A DNA stretch of 34,818 bases from Rheinheimera texasensis DSM 17496 (GTDB lineage: Bacteria > Pseudomonadota > Gammaproteobacteria > Enterobacterales > Alteromonadaceae). The stretch spans positions 1 through 34,818 of the forward strand of contig NZ_JONU01000017.1 in NCBI RefSeq assembly GCF_000711985.1, in the 5' to 3' direction. A program made the translations under genes and the position numbers. The notes below the pieces were generated by a model. The model was not told where the DNA came from, did not search any database, and saw only the letters and a program-made list of their open reading frames with translations. Of this stretch, positions 6,052-16,265 are shown piece after piece (the first letter of the stretch is position 1; every line of letters starts with the position of its first letter).

Positions 6052-8532
6052 ATGAGATTTTGGAAAGCGCTCGCCACCGCCTGTTATTCGCTTAGCAAAG
6101 CCAGGGGTTATGCAGCAACTGTAGTACTGACACTTGGCCTGACGCTCGGCACTTTAATCGCGATGTTTAACCTGAACTATCAGGTGCTGACAGCGCCTTT
6201 ACCTTATGCCGACGAGGATCAGTTAATCGTCGGCAGCACGACCTGGCTGGAAAAAGATGGCCGGATGTTATACCAAAGGCTGCTGCCAGTTCACCTGTTC
6301 CGCCAGCAATATGCACAACCGTCGGCTTATGTCAGCGAGCAGGCGCTGTTTGGTTTTTCTTATGTCGGAATGACTCTGCGGGATTTGGCGCACAGCCCGG
6401 AAATTCAGGTGGCTTATACCACGCCCGGTTATATGCGAATGTTTCAGATGCCGATGCTGCACGGCCGCGCGTTCAGTGCTGAAGAAGACTTAGGCAGTCA
6501 TCGCGCTGTGGTGATCCTGAGCGAACACATCTGGCGCCAGCACTACAACGCGGATCCGGCCATGCTGGAACGCTCGGTACAAATTGGTAACCAGTCGTTT
6601 AAAGTGATTGGCATTGCGGCTGCCACTTTTGAAGAGCCGGCCTTGACCGGGCCGGCCCGGCGTAACAATGTCTGGTTACCATGGGACTATGCGCCAGACA
6701 GTAACGCCAGACCCGGCGATATCAGCGGTGCGCACTTGTATCTGGCTAAGCTGCGACGGGCACAGGACCGGCTGGCCTTCGAGCAGGAACTCAGACCAAT
6801 AGTCGCTCAGCGTTTTGAAGAGGAAATAGCTGCGATCCCGGCACAAGCCGGCCGCACCGTGCGTTTTCAGGCAGACCCGCTGCGTCTGGCCCTGGAAGGG
6901 GACAGCAGCAAAGCGACGCTGTCAATGCTGATCGGCAGTGTATTGTTATTGCTGATCGCGGCCGCCAATATCACCAACCTGTTAATCTCACGCGCCGTGC
7001 GCCAACAACGCACCATGAGTATTCAGGCGGCCTTGGGCGCGCAGCGACATCACTTAATCGGCACTGTACTGGCCGAACTCAGCTGGTTGCTGACGCTGGC
7101 ACTGAGTCTGGCTCTGCTTGTAGCCGAGGGCGCCTATGCGCTGCTGTGGCAATATGCCGGCACAACTTTACCTCATTTGCATACACTAGGGTTGAACGGC
7201 CCCACCCTCGGGTTTGCCGTGCTGGTCTGCCTGCTGCTGGCGCTGGGGTTTGCCTGGCTGATCAGCCGGCATATCAATTACCGGGCTTTACAACAACAGC
7301 TGCAAAGCAGCGGTAAAGGCAGTGGTATTCAGGTCAGCAGGCGTATACGTCAGGCGCTGATTGGCGCTCAGGTCGCACTGGCAGCCTTACTATTAATTTG
7401 CAGTGCTCAGGTGTTGTTGCAATCCTTACAGCAACTTGGGCAGCAGACTGGTTTTAGCAGCAGTGACCGTTATCAGGTCACAATAGACAACGTCACGCCG
7501 GCACCAGATGAAAACCTGCCGCTGGCGGAGCGCCGGGCCGCCTTGCGTCAGCAAAAAGAAGAGCTGATGCAGGTGCGGGATATACTGGCGCAACATCCGA
7601 CTGTACAGTCTGTTTCGGTCAGCAACTATCCACCGATCTCTTTTGACGGATATTACGGTTCGGCCAATTTTCTGACGGCTCCGGAACGGACCGACCGTTT
7701 GTTGTTCAGCCGTGCTGTCTATACCGATCAGTTCTATCTGCCATTATTTGGCATTGCATTACTGCAAGGGCGTAATTTCACTGCGCAGGAAATCAGCAAT
7801 CAGGCGCCAGTGCTGATCATCAATCAGACGCTGGCTAAGCAAATACAACCGGATGGTCAGGTACTCGGCCATAAGCTGTATTCCACCGATGGCCAGCTGA
7901 CCTTTGAGATTATCGGTATCAGCGCTGACCACTATTTACCGGATCTGTGGTCGCCCACAGAAACAGGCCGCAGTTATTTGACCCGTAACCTCGGCAATTC
8001 TGCAAATTTGCAGGTGCAACTCAAGCCCGGCATGCAAGCCGACAAAACGGTGATCAATCAGGCGATGGCTCAGGTCTCTGCGCACTATCGCGCCGCCAAC
8101 ATTTACAGCATTGAACAGAATATCGACCGGCTGCTGCTGCGCAACGTGCTGACAGCCGGCGTGACCAGCATTGTGGTCTTACTGAGTTTCCTGCTGGCTA
8201 CCATCGGCATCTATGGCGTGCTGAGCTACAGCATGCAATTGCGCAGATTTGAACTGGGCGTGCGGATGGCGATCGGCGCCCGACCCGGCACGATTTTGCG
8301 CCAACTACTGCTTGAGAACTTAAAACCTGTTCTGGCAGGACTGATACTCGCAGCCTTGTTGTTGATGGCTTTGTGGCTTGGTCTGCAGCAAACCGTATTC
8401 AGCGTGCAACTGTCGGCCGGCGGCTTTGTACTACCGCTACTGCTGATAATGCTGCTGACGTTGCTGACCACACTTTTGTCAGTCTGGGGCATTATCCGCA
8501 AACCGGCGCTCCATGCGCTACAAGGACAATAG
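6052..8532 (+). CDS. MacB/FtsX-type ABC transporter permease
   Basis: An 826-aa permease with the duplicated FtsX architecture. An N-terminal membrane helix (about 20-42) is followed by a MacB-type periplasmic domain containing the PLPY and HGRAF.AEED segments typical of the family. Three helices follow (about 285-430), with the cytoplasmic SRAVRQQRTMSIQAALGAQ coupling segment. A second periplasmic domain and three C-terminal helices end it, including SYSMQLRRFELGVRMAIGAR. The ATG at 6052 is preferred over in-frame upstream starts because AAGGA lies 8 bases upstream and residue 1 begins the conserved family N-terminus. Such permeases extrude peptides, lipids or small molecules from the periplasm or outer leaflet, powered by a separate ATPase. 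It ends in TAG and precedes a related, broken permease gene. Confidence 0.9.
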   Translation: MRFWKALATACYSLSKARGYAATVVLTLGLTLGTLIAMFNLNYQVLTAPLPYADEDQLIVGSTTWLEKDGRMLYQRLLPVHLFRQQYAQPSAYVSEQALFGFSYVGMTLRDLAHSPEIQVAYTTPGYMRMFQMPMLHGRAFSAEEDLGSHRAVVILSEHIWRQHYNADPAMLERSVQIGNQSFKVIGIAAATFEEPALTGPARRNNVWLPWDYAPDSNARPGDISGAHLYLAKLRRAQDRLAFEQELRPIVAQRFEEEIAAIPAQAGRTVRFQADPLRLALEGDSSKATLSMLIGSVLLLLIAAANITNLLISRAVRQQRTMSIQAALGAQRHHLIGTVLAELSWLLTLALSLALLVAEGAYALLWQYAGTTLPHLHTLGLNGPTLGFAVLVCLLLALGFAWLISRHINYRALQQQLQSSGKGSGIQVSRRIRQALIGAQVALAALLLICSAQVLLQSLQQLGQQTGFSSSDRYQVTIDNVTPAPDENLPLAERRAALRQQKEELMQVRDILAQHPTVQSVSVSNYPPISFDGYYGSANFLTAPERTDRLLFSRAVYTDQFYLPLFGIALLQGRNFTAQEISNQAPVLIINQTLAKQIQPDGQVLGHKLYSTDGQLTFEIIGISADHYLPDLWSPTETGRSYLTRNLGNSANLQVQLKPGMQADKTVINQAMAQVSAHYRAANIYSIEQNIDRLLLRNVLTAGVTSIVVLLSFLLATIGIYGVLSYSMQLRRFELGVRMAIGARPGTILRQLLLENLKPVLAGLILAALLLMALWLGLQQTVFSVQLSAGGFVLPLLLIMLLTLLTTLLSVWGIIRKPALHALQGQ

Positions 8533-8648
8533 ATTGGCGCACGCGTCGTTCTGTTTCCGATGGCAAACGGCTGCAATGCTGCTGAGCTGCCTGAGAGTGC
8601 AAGCCCAGCCGAGGCTGCGCGTCATATTAACCTGCAAAGAAAAGGGAA

Positions 8649-11175
8649 ATGAACGTGCAATTTGATATCTGGCTCAAGCAAAGTAGCCGGTCGTTGTGGC
8701 AGGACAAAAGTTTCGCCCTGACAGTAGTGCTGACAATTGGCATTGCCAGCGGGGGTGTTTTTATGGGTACTGACCCTGGGCTGGCAGGTCCTGTTTAAGC
8801 CTTTGCCTTATCCGGCATCAGACCAGCTTCAGCTGCTGCAATACCAACGGCTTTATGGCACAGGTAAGCTGCAGTCATCTGCTGTATTACATCCGGCGGC
8901 GGAACACCTTTATGCTCAAATTCGGGACTAGCAGCGGATCCAGAACTTAAAGTCGCCTGCAGCCCAATCCCTTGTCAGACCCGAATTACCTGCGATATCA
9001 CAAGCTTTATTGCATCTGACACAAGACGTTGTGATGTCGGACCCAACACAGCCTAGCCTGAGCATCGCATATACCTCACCGGAGCTGCTGCAAATGTTAG
9101 TTATGCCTTTGTTGCTCGGCCATGGTTTTTCCGAGGCGCAACAACCGGGTGGTATGAACCCAGGAGTCATTTTGAGCTATCAGGCATGGCAATTATTGTT
9201 TCAGCAAAGAGCGGATGTGCTGGGAGTCCTGGCAAAAGATTTTACGCCACCACAGCTCCGGCCAGCCTTGCCAGCGGTAGATCTGTATCTATCCTGGGAT
9301 TATAACAAAGCCGCTTTTAAAGAAAGCTGGCCGCTAGCCGACGAACACAGCTTTTTACTGGTCAAAGGCGGTGCAGCAGCTTTACAACAATAGCTAGCAG
9401 CGCTCACTCCCTTGGCAAAGCAGCAATTTGCAGACAATCTCGCGGGAACAGCCAACTTTGCCGACTGGCACCTGAAACTACAATTTCAGCCTCTGCAACA
9501 AGTTGTCAGTCGTGGTACTGAATCTATTTTGCTGCTGTTTCTGCTTGGAGGTACCGGCTTATTAATGATAGCCAGCGCCAACATTCTGAACTTGTTTTTG
9601 TCGCGGCTAATGTTAATGCAAAAACAACTGGCCGTACGGGCAGCCCTCGGGGCTAGACGCACTCAACTGGGACAACAGTTATTTGCCGAATCAATGCTGC
9701 TGATGCTGTCATCAATCGGACTGGCACTGTTACTGACACATGCCGGCTTTTATGCATTGAATCATTGGTTTAATGGCTTTTTTCCGAGAGGCAGCGAACT
9801 TGGCTTGTCAGCATTTAGTGTCATCACTGCGCTGATACTGGCTATGTTGCTGGCAATGCTGATTGACACGTTATCGCTGCACACTCTGCGTTATCATCAG
9901 CTGAGTCTGGCTCTACAAAGCAGTGGGAAAGGCGCAGGTGTGCAAACACCGTCCACTTTCCGCCGCAGTTTTATTTTGCTGCAATTTGGCTGCGCTATTG
10001 TGTTGGTGTATCTGAGCAGTTTGGTGGTGACGGACGCTTGGCACAAACTACTACGCCCACTCGGTTTGACCAGCGAAAATTTGCTTCAGGTAGAGTTTTC
10101 GGTAGCCAGCCTCGACTGGCAAGGTTGGTACAGTTATGGGCTAAAAGTTGCAGAGTTAGCGCGGCAGCTCAGGCAGCAACCAAGCATTGCCGGAGTCAGC
10201 TTCGCTTTTAATCCGCTGGTCGATCGATTCCAGATGGCGGCGACTGATGTGAACCCGGGCACTTCAACCACCAGAGAACGGCGCTTTTATCCGATACACC
10301 AGAATGTAGGTCAGTATTATTTTAAGGTGGCAGGCCAGGCTTTGCTCGCTGGTCGTGGATTAAACGCCGAAGATATTAACAAAACACGTTCACCGAATAT
10401 GGTGGTTAACCGAACTTTTGCGATGCAACTTTTGACTAGTGAGACACCTCATCCCACGGACATCGACACAGCCGCCCTAACGCAAGTGCTCGGTAAGCGA
10501 GTCCGGCTGGATATCTAGCAACGACCTTTTACGATAGTCGGAGTAACCGAAGATATTCAGCTTCCGAGGCTTGCAACGACTCCACCGCGCTTCTATATGA
10601 CCAATCTGGGCACTGCATTCTGGATGTTAATCAAACTCGAACCCGGTGCCACATTCAGCAAAGCACAGATGTTCCAAAGCTTAAAGCAAGCCCATAGCCA
10701 ATTTGCTTTAACTCATTTCAGCTTACTGTCCGGCCAGGTAGCACAATTATACTTACCAAAAAAACTGATGCTGCTTGGTGCTACTGCCGTGGCACTTTTT
10801 ACCTTAGTGATTTTAGGGATTTGCCTGATTGGCGTAATGCAATACAACCTGCTGCTACGTCGCAGTGAATTTAGTATCAAGCTGGCACTTGGTGCACAGT
10901 TCAGACGTATAGTGCAGGAATCTGGCAGCGAATATGTACGTCTGTTGGCCGGAGCGGTGTCAATTAGTACTATTTTGCTCGGTATTGGCTGGCTGCGGCT
11001 GCAAAATCAGCCGAAATTGTTGCCCGGGTTTGATGATGCAAGAATACTAAACCTGACACTATATGGGCTGAGCTTGTTTGGAGTGATACTCTGCGGCATA
11101 GTCGCCCATTATCTGCCGCTGCGAGGATTGAAAACAAGTTCGATACAATCTGGTTTGTATGGAATTACATATTGA
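8649..11175 (+). pseudogene. broken second MacB/FtsX-type permease (frameshift plus three TAG stops)
   Basis: A paralogue of the preceding permease, sharing TVVLT near the N-terminus, PLPY, LQSSGKG(A/S)G(V/I)Q in the middle and the C-terminal LRRSEF.IKLALGAQ segment. Reading starts at ATG 8649 (GGGAA upstream) and changes frame within 8751-8762, which contains a G5 and a T5 run, as if one base had been inserted. It then stays in a single frame to the TGA at 11173-11175. That frame is interrupted only by TAG codons at 8929, 9391 and 10516. The repaired product would be about 840 aa, close to the 826 aa of its neighbour. Each TAG lies in a Gln-rich context (for example LQQ-TAG-LAA and DI-TAG-QRP), so CAG-to-TAG mutation is the simplest origin. 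TAG is a true stop elsewhere in the window (rplR, rplV). As the DNA stands it is a pseudogene. Confidence 0.85.
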
Positions 11176-11308
11176 AGCTGCAAGCCGGCTACGACAGCTA
11201 AACTATAACGAAAAGGTCACAGTAAGGCGTGAGACATTGTTGGCTTTTTTGATGCATTTACCTTTAACAGAGTCAGTGTACGATAAAGACAGCAGAAATT
11301 GAGTAAAA

Positions 11309-11334
11309 AAAAAGCCGGCATCAGCCGGCTTTTT
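11309..11334 (-). terminator. intrinsic terminator after rplQ
   Basis: AAAAAGCCGGC-ATCA-GCCGGCTTTTT is a perfect 11-bp stem. On the minus strand it is followed by a run of nine T (opposite A 11305-11313), 14 bp after the rplQ stop. The stem is also flanked by T on the plus strand, so it can stop the convergent permease transcript too. Confidence 0.92.
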
Positions 11335-11347
11335 AGATTCGAGTTGA

Positions 11348-11746
11348 TTACTCAGCAGCAGTTTCTTCAACTGGCAGAGCGCCCACTTCTGGACGATCAA
11401 CTAACTCGATGTAAGCCATTGGCGCATTGTCACCGGTACGGAAGCCACACTTCATGATACGAGTGTAACCACCTGGACGCGCGTTGTAACGCGGGCCTAA
11501 AACGTTGAACAGTAAACCAACAACTTCTTTATCACGTGTACGGGCAAAAGCTAAACGGCGATTTGCAACGCTATCATTTTTAGCCAGTGTGATCAAAGGT
11601 TCGATTACACGGCGTAACTCTTTTGCTTTTGGCAGAGTCGTTTTGATGATTTCGTGCTTCACCAGCGAGCTTGCCATATTGCGGAACATTGCCTGACGGT
11701 GGCTGCTGTTCCGATTTAACTGACGACCACTCTTGCGATGGCGCAT
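11348..11746 (-). CDS. rplQ: 50S ribosomal protein L17
   Basis: 132 aa; begins [20 protein letters not shown], the conserved L17 N-terminus, and continues with [24 protein letters not shown]. The core matches the family; the C-terminal tail (about residues 118-132, acidic and Ala-rich) is slightly longer than in Escherichia (127 aa). L17 binds 23S rRNA near the tunnel exit. It is the last gene of the alpha operon, 39 bp after rpoA, and is followed by a strong terminator. Confidence 0.97.
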   Translation of the reverse strand: MRHRKSGRQLNRNSSHRQAMFRNMASSLVKHEIIKTTLPKAKELRRVIEPLITLAKNDSVANRRLAFARTRDKEVVGLLFNVLGPRYNARPGGYTRIMKCGFRTGDNAPMAYIELVDRPEVGALPVEETAAE

Positions 11747-11785
11747 GATCTATTCCTTCTCACTAAACCAGGAACTGGTATCTGG

Positions 11786-12775
11786 TTAGTCTTTATTTAC
11801 CAAACTTGCTGGCGGCCAGTTTTCCAGGCGCATGCCCAGAGATAAACCACGTGACGCCAACACGTCTTTGATTTCGGTAAGTGACTTTTTACCCAAGTTA
11901 GGCGTCTTCAGAAGCTCAACCTCGGTACGTTGCACCAGATCACCAATGTACTGAATCTGCTCTGCCTTCAGACAGTTGGCAGAACGAACTGTTAATTCCA
12001 GATCATCGACAGGACGTAACAGAATCGGATCAAACTCCGGCTTCTCTTCACGTTTCTCTGGCTCGCTCTTGTCGCGCAGTTCTACGAAGAACTCCAGCTG
12101 TTCAGCCAGAATTGTCGCAGCTCGACGAATTGCTTCCTCCGGCTCTACAGTGCCGTTGGTTTCCATGTCGATTACCAGTTTGTCCAGGTCAGTACGTTGT
12201 TCTACCCGCGCCGCTTCAACCGAGTAAGCAATACGCTCAACCGGGCTGAAAGAAGCGTCAAGCAGCAAACGACCAATTGGACGCTCGTCATCTTCAGAGG
12301 ACACTCGGGCTGATGCAGGCACGTAACCGCGACCACGTTGTACCTTCAGGCGCATACTGAATTCAGTCTCGCCGGTCAGGTTACAAATTACGTGCTCAGG
12401 GTTAACGATTACTACACCGTCACCACGCTGGATATCACCAGCAGTTACAGGGCCAGCACCTTTTTTGGTTAAAGTCAGAGTGACTTCGTCTTTGTCTTCC
12501 AAACGAACGGCTAAGCCTTTCAGGTTCAGGAGAATATCAATGATATCTTCCTGCACGCCTTCTTTGGCGCTGTACTCATGAAGCACGCCATCGATTTCCA
12601 CTTCAGTCACTGCACAACCTGGCATAGACGATAAAAGGATACGACGTAACGCGTTGCCCAAGGTATGCCCGAAACCGCGCTCAAGTGGTTCCAAAGTAAC
12701 TTTGGCACGAGTTGGGTTGATTTTTTCGATACCAACTAATCTCGGCTTAAGGAATTCGGTGACAGAACCCTGCAT
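11786..12775 (-). CDS. rpoA: RNA polymerase alpha subunit
   Basis: 329 aa, the same length as in Escherichia. The N-terminal assembly domain (about 1-235) includes [20 protein letters not shown] and [12 protein letters not shown] linker ([14 protein letters not shown]) leads to the C-terminal domain (about 250-329) with the [11 protein letters not shown] segment that carries the UP-element-binding Arg/Asn, and [17 protein letters not shown]. It nucleates assembly of the polymerase and contacts activators and UP elements such as the one suggested at the rrn promoter here. It lies in the alpha operon between rpsD and rplQ. Confidence 0.98.
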   Translation of the reverse strand: MQGSVTEFLKPRLVGIEKINPTRAKVTLEPLERGFGHTLGNALRRILLSSMPGCAVTEVEIDGVLHEYSAKEGVQEDIIDILLNLKGLAVRLEDKDEVTLTLTKKGAGPVTAGDIQRGDGVVIVNPEHVICNLTGETEFSMRLKVQRGRGYVPASARVSSEDDERPIGRLLLDASFSPVERIAYSVEAARVEQRTDLDKLVIDMETNGTVEPEEAIRRAATILAEQLEFFVELRDKSEPEKREEKPEFDPILLRPVDDLELTVRSANCLKAEQIQYIGDLVQRTEVELLKTPNLGKKSLTEIKDVLASRGLSLGMRLENWPPASLVNKD

Positions 12776-12802
12776 TTTATCCTCTCTTAAGAAAATGCCT
12801 TA

Positions 12803-13423
12803 CTACTTAGAGTAAAGCTCGACGATTAACTGTTCGTTGATGTCAGCAGACAAATCTGAACGCTCTGGACGACGCTTGTAAACGCCTTCCATCTTTTTCG
12901 TGTCAACTTCAACCCAAGTTGGTTTTTCACGTTGTTCAGCAACTTCTAAAGCAGCAACGATACGCGCTTGCTTCTTCGCTTTTTCGCGAACAGCGATCAC
13001 TTGTTCTGGTGACACAGCGTAAGATGGGATATTCACTACGCGGCCATCAAGCATGATAGCTTTGTGGCTGACTAACTGACGTGCTTCAGCACGTGTGCTA
13101 GCCAGACCCATGCGATACACTACGTTGTCCAGACGTGATTCCAACAACTGGAGCAGGTTTTCGCCGGTGTTACCCTTCAAACGAGCAGCTTCTTTGTAAT
13201 AGTTACGGAACTGCTTCTCTAATACGCCATAAATACGACGTACTTTTTGTTTTTCGCGTAATTGTAAACCGTAGTCCGATAAGCGACCGCGACGAGCGCC
13301 GTGCTGACCTGGAGCTGTAGTTAAATTACACTTTGAATCGATTGCTCGGACGCCGCTTTTCAGGAACAGATCTGTACCTTCGCGACGACTCAGTTTGAGC
13401 TTAGGACCCAAATATCTTGCCAT
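12803..13423 (-). CDS. rpsD: 30S ribosomal protein S4
   Basis: 206 aa, the normal length. It begins [20 protein letters not shown] and contains the S4 RNA-binding module around residues 95-155 ([30 protein letters not shown]). S4 is a primary assembly protein that organises the 5' domain of 16S rRNA. In enterobacteria it also represses its own operon by binding the rpsM leader. There is no CxxC zinc motif in the N-terminal part (a C- type S4). Its start lies 31 bp after the rpsK stop. Confidence 0.98.
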   Translation of the reverse strand: MARYLGPKLKLSRREGTDLFLKSGVRAIDSKCNLTTAPGQHGARRGRLSDYGLQLREKQKVRRIYGVLEKQFRNYYKEAARLKGNTGENLLQLLESRLDNVVYRMGLASTRAEARQLVSHKAIMLDGRVVNIPSYAVSPEQVIAVREKAKKQARIVAALEVAEQREKPTWVEVDTKKMEGVYKRRPERSDLSADINEQLIVELYSK

Positions 13424-13454
13424 CTTCTTTCTCCAATAATCTTAGAAGCGCTTG

Positions 13455-13844
13455 TTACACGCGACGTTTTTTCGGTGGACGGCAACCATTGTGTGGAATT
13501 GGCGTCACGTCGGTGATATTCGTAATGCGGTAGCCAGCTGCGTTCAGCGCACGAATGGCTGACTCACGACCTGGACCAGGACCGTTTACGAAAACTTCAA
13601 GATTCTTCAGACCATACTCTAACGCGGCAGTACCAGCGCGTTCGGCAGCAACCTGTGCAGCAAACGGCGTAGACTTACGCGAACCACGATAACCAGAACC
13701 ACCGGCAGTTGCCCAGCACAGAGCATTGCCTTGACGGTCAGTAATAGTGACGATGGTATTGTTGAAAGAGGCATGGATATGAGCCATACCGTCAGAAACT
13801 TGCTTTTTTACCCGTTTACGAGTACGAACTGGTGCTTTAGCCAT
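13455..13844 (-). CDS. rpsK: 30S ribosomal protein S11
   Basis: 129 aa, the standard length. Typical segments are [36 protein letters not shown] and the basic end [11 protein letters not shown]11 sits on the 30S platform next to the Shine-Dalgarno helix and mRNA exit. Its start lies 13 bp after the rpsM stop, inside the alpha operon, with no separate promoter visible. Confidence 0.98.
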   Translation of the reverse strand: MAKAPVRTRKRVKKQVSDGMAHIHASFNNTIVTITDRQGNALCWATAGGSGYRGSRKSTPFAAQVAAERAGTAALEYGLKNLEVFVNGPGPGRESAIRALNAAGYRITNITDVTPIPHNGCRPPKKRRV

Positions 13845-13857
13845 GTTTTACCCCGTC

Positions 13858-14214
13858 TTATTTCTTGATTGCTTTGCGTGGGCCCTTGCGGGTACGCGCG
13901 TTAGTTTTAGTGCGCTGACCACGAACCGGCAGACTACGGCGATGACGCAGGCCACGGTAGCAACCAAGGTCCATCAAACGTTTGATGTTTAACGTGATTT
14001 CACGGCGTAAGTCACCTTCAACGGTGTACTTAGCAACTTCGTCACGAAGAGTATCGAGCTCTGCGTCTGATAACGTAGAGATTTTACGATTTTCTTCGAT
14101 GCCCACTGCAGCCAGGATGGCTTTTGAGCGGGTTTTACCGATACCAAAAACATAGGTCAAAGAAATGACCGCATGTTTATTATCGGGGATGTTAATGCCA
14201 GCGATACGGGCCAC
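13858..14214 (-). CDS. rpsM: 30S ribosomal protein S13 (GTG start)
   Basis: 118 aa; begins with GTG ([21 protein letters not shown]) preceded by AGGAG at a good distance. The Escherichia rpsM gene also starts with GTG, where the weak start is part of S4-mediated translational control. The helix-two-turn-helix and the basic tail ([18 protein letters not shown]) that reaches the P-site tRNA are present. It is the first gene of the alpha operon; its 5' leader (14215 to about 14258) is where S4 would act. Confidence 0.97.
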   Translation of the reverse strand: MARIAGINIPDNKHAVISLTYVFGIGKTRSKAILAAVGIEENRKISTLSDAELDTLRDEVAKYTVEGDLRREITLNIKRLMDLGCYRGLRHRRSLPVRGQRTKTNARTRKGPRKAIKK

Positions 14215-14264
14215 TAACGTTCTCCTATAAATGAGTTTAAGGGTGCCGATTTGAAAAGCCCGTA

Positions 14265-14293
14265 AGGATACTCAAACGGCGGCCATATTGCAA
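14265..14293 (-). promoter_or_regulatory. probable alpha-operon promoter
   Basis: On the minus strand TTGCAA, a 17-bp spacer and TATCCT lie about 50 bp before the rpsM start, after the rpmJ stop and its hairpin. The -10 is a weak match. The spacing and position fit the known alpha promoter between rpmJ and rpsM in Escherichia. Confidence 0.5.
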
Positions 14294-14303
14294 CAATAAG
14301 TCC

Positions 14304-14327
14304 GGGCTAAACCAAACAGTTTAGCCC
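14304..14327 (-). terminator. hairpin after rpmJ (weak terminator or attenuator)
   Basis: GGGCTAAAC and GTTTAGCCC form a perfect 9-bp stem with a 6-base loop 20 bp after the rpmJ stop. On the minus strand the sequence following the stem is not U-rich, so strong intrinsic termination is unlikely. The strand GTCAGGGCTAA occurs twice (once overlapping the end of rpmJ), so two mutually exclusive pairings are possible. Confidence 0.5.
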
Positions 14328-14347
14328 TGACCTAATTTTTTCTGCTG

Positions 14348-14461
14348 TTAGCCCTGACGTTGCTTGTGCTTAGGCTCTACACAAATTACCCGCACAACGT
14401 TGTTGCGCTTGATAACTTTGCAGTTACGGCAGATCTTCTTAACGGAAGCTCGTACTTTCAT
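14348..14461 (-). CDS. rpmJ: 50S ribosomal protein L36 (zinc-ribbon type)
   Basis: 37 aa: begins [19 protein letters not shown] and ends with EPKHKQRQG. Cys11, Cys14, Cys27 and His32 form the CxxC...C....H zinc site of the C+ form of L36. It lies 22 bp after secY as the final gene of the spc operon, its usual place. L36 joins late in 50S assembly and bridges 23S domains. Confidence 0.96.
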   Translation of the reverse strand: MKVRASVKKICRNCKVIKRNNVVRVICVEPKHKQRQG

Positions 14462-14483
14462 GACTTAACTCCGCAATAGTACC

Positions 14484-15812
14484 TTAACGACCGAAGCCCT
14501 TAAGATTTGCTTTTTTAAGCACAGACTCATATTGATGTGACATCAAGTGGGTCTGTACCTGTGCCATAAAGTCCATAATCACAACGACGATAATCAATAA
14601 AGATGTACCACCGAAGTAGAATTGCACATCAAGTGCAACCATCATGAACTCAGGAACCAAACAGATAAAGGTAATATATGCTGCACCAGCTAAGGTTAAG
14701 CGTGTCATTACTTTATCGATGTATTTAGACGTCTGTTCACCAGGACGAATACCCGGAATAAAAGCGCCAGATTTTTTCAGGTTGTCTGCTGTTTCACGCG
14801 GGTTAAACACCAGCGCTGTGTAGAAGAAACAGAAGAACACGATAGCCGCAGCATATAAAATGATATACAACGGTTGTCCCTGAGACAGCATTAATGCCAG
14901 CTCTTGGAAAAAGTTGGCTATCATACCATCACCTGTACCAAACCAGGTAGCGATTGTTCCTGGGAACAAAATGATGCTCGAAGCGAAGATTGGCGGAATT
15001 ACGCCAGCCATATTTACTTTTAACGGTAAATGGCTGCTTTGCGCTGCATACACCTGACGGCCCTGCTGACGCTTTGCATAATTCACAACGATCCGGCGCT
15101 GACCACGTTCGAAGAAAACGACGAACCAGGTTACGACGACAACAATAAACGCAATGAACAACAGTAACAAAAAGTGCATATCGCCTTGACGTGCCATCTC
15201 AATCGTCTGGCCAACGGCAGACGGGAAGCCAGCAACAATACCCGTGAAGATCAACAACGAGATGCCATTGCCAATACCGCGCTCAGTAACCTGTTCACCC
15301 AACCACATTAAAAACATGGTACCAGTGACCAGACTAATCACAGCAATTGCGTAGAAACCAAAGCCTGGATTAATGACCAGACCTGGCATCATATTAGGCA
15401 ATCCCGTTGCGATACTGGCAGCCTGAACAGTTGCCAATCCAAGGGTACCGTAACGTGTATACTGATTAATCTTACGACGGCCAGCCTCACCTTCCTTCTT
15501 CAATTCAGCCATTTTTGGGTGCATAACCGTCAAAAGCTGAACAATAATTGAAGCAGAAATATATGGCATGATGCCTAACGCAAACACAGACGCACGCTCA
15601 AGAGCACCACCGCTGAACATGTTAAACATTTCAACGATGGTACCTTTTTGTTGCTCGAATAATTGAGCTAGCACGGTGGCGTCAATTCCAGGAATTGGCA
15701 CAAATGAGCCCAGTCGGAAAATGACTACGGCAAAAAGCACTACTAACAGACGAGCTTTCAGTTCACTGAGCCCGCCCTTCGCGCCTTTTAAGTCCTGACC
15801 TGGTTTAGCCAT
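14484..15812 (-). CDS. secY: protein translocase subunit SecY
   Basis: 442 aa (443 in Escherichia), an inner-membrane protein with ten transmembrane segments. Recognisable segments are [20 protein letters not shown] (TM1), [24 protein letters not shown], and the cytosolic loop with [19 protein letters not shown]. The C-terminal tail ends [13 protein letters not shown]. It forms the channel for Sec-dependent export and membrane insertion with SecE and SecG. Encoded in the spc operon between rplO and rpmJ, as in nearly all bacteria. The secE gene, usually next to tufB, is not in this window. Confidence 0.98.
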   Translation of the reverse strand: MAKPGQDLKGAKGGLSELKARLLVVLFAVVIFRLGSFVPIPGIDATVLAQLFEQQKGTIVEMFNMFSGGALERASVFALGIMPYISASIIVQLLTVMHPKMAELKKEGEAGRRKINQYTRYGTLGLATVQAASIATGLPNMMPGLVINPGFGFYAIAVISLVTGTMFLMWLGEQVTERGIGNGISLLIFTGIVAGFPSAVGQTIEMARQGDMHFLLLLFIAFIVVVVTWFVVFFERGQRRIVVNYAKRQQGRQVYAAQSSHLPLKVNMAGVIPPIFASSIILFPGTIATWFGTGDGMIANFFQELALMLSQGQPLYIILYAAAIVFFCFFYTALVFNPRETADNLKKSGAFIPGIRPGEQTSKYIDKVMTRLTLAGAAYITFICLVPEFMMVALDVQFYFGGTSLLIIVVVIMDFMAQVQTHLMSHQYESVLKKANLKGFGR

Positions 15813-15827
15813 CGCGTACTATCCTTA

Positions 15828-16262
15828 TTATTCTTCGACTTTACCGCCAGCAGCTTCGATCGCAGCACGCGCACCTTTCGTTACACGCAGGCCTTTCACA
15901 GTGATTGGACGCGCCAACTCACCAGACAGAACTACTTTCGCGAATTTGATGTTGCGAGTGATAACGTTCGCTTCAGCCAGTGTGCTCAGATCAGCGACGT
16001 CACCAGCGACTAATGCCAGCTCGTGCAAACGCACTTCTGCTGATACCAGACCTTTTAATGACGTGAAACCGAACTTAGGCAGACGTTGTTTCAGAGGCAT
16101 TTGACCGCCTTCAAAACCCGGACGTACTTTACCGCCTGAGCGTGATTTCAGACCTTTGTGACCACGGCCACCGGTTTTACCCAGACCTGAACCGATACCA
16201 CGACCTAAACGGCGCTTTTCTTTTTTCGAGCCAGGAGCCGGAGAAAGTGTATTTAATAACAT
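15828..16262 (-). CDS. rplO: 50S ribosomal protein L15
   Basis: 144 aa, the usual length. The Gly/Lys/Arg-rich N-terminus ([20 protein letters not shown]) is an extended tail that runs into 23S rRNA, and the C-terminal globular part ends [16 protein letters not shown]. It starts 3 bp after the rpmD stop and lies 15 bp before secY. L15 is a late assembly protein of the 50S subunit. Confidence 0.97.
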   Translation of the reverse strand: MLLNTLSPAPGSKKEKRRLGRGIGSGLGKTGGRGHKGLKSRSGGKVRPGFEGGQMPLKQRLPKFGFTSLKGLVSAEVRLHELALVAGDVADLSTLAEANVITRNIKFAKVVLSGELARPITVKGLRVTKGARAAIEAAGGKVEE

Positions 16263-16265
16263 CGC

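Noticed and set aside
8649..11175. Genome-wide reassignment of TAG as a sense codon
   Set aside because: rplR and rplV end at TAG at the normal family length, and the permease at 6052-8532 also ends at TAG, so TAG acts as a stop. The frameshift also points to decay.
14304..14327. Strong intrinsic terminator closing the spc operon
   Set aside because: The stem is perfect but no U tract follows on the minus strand; kept as weak terminator or attenuator only.
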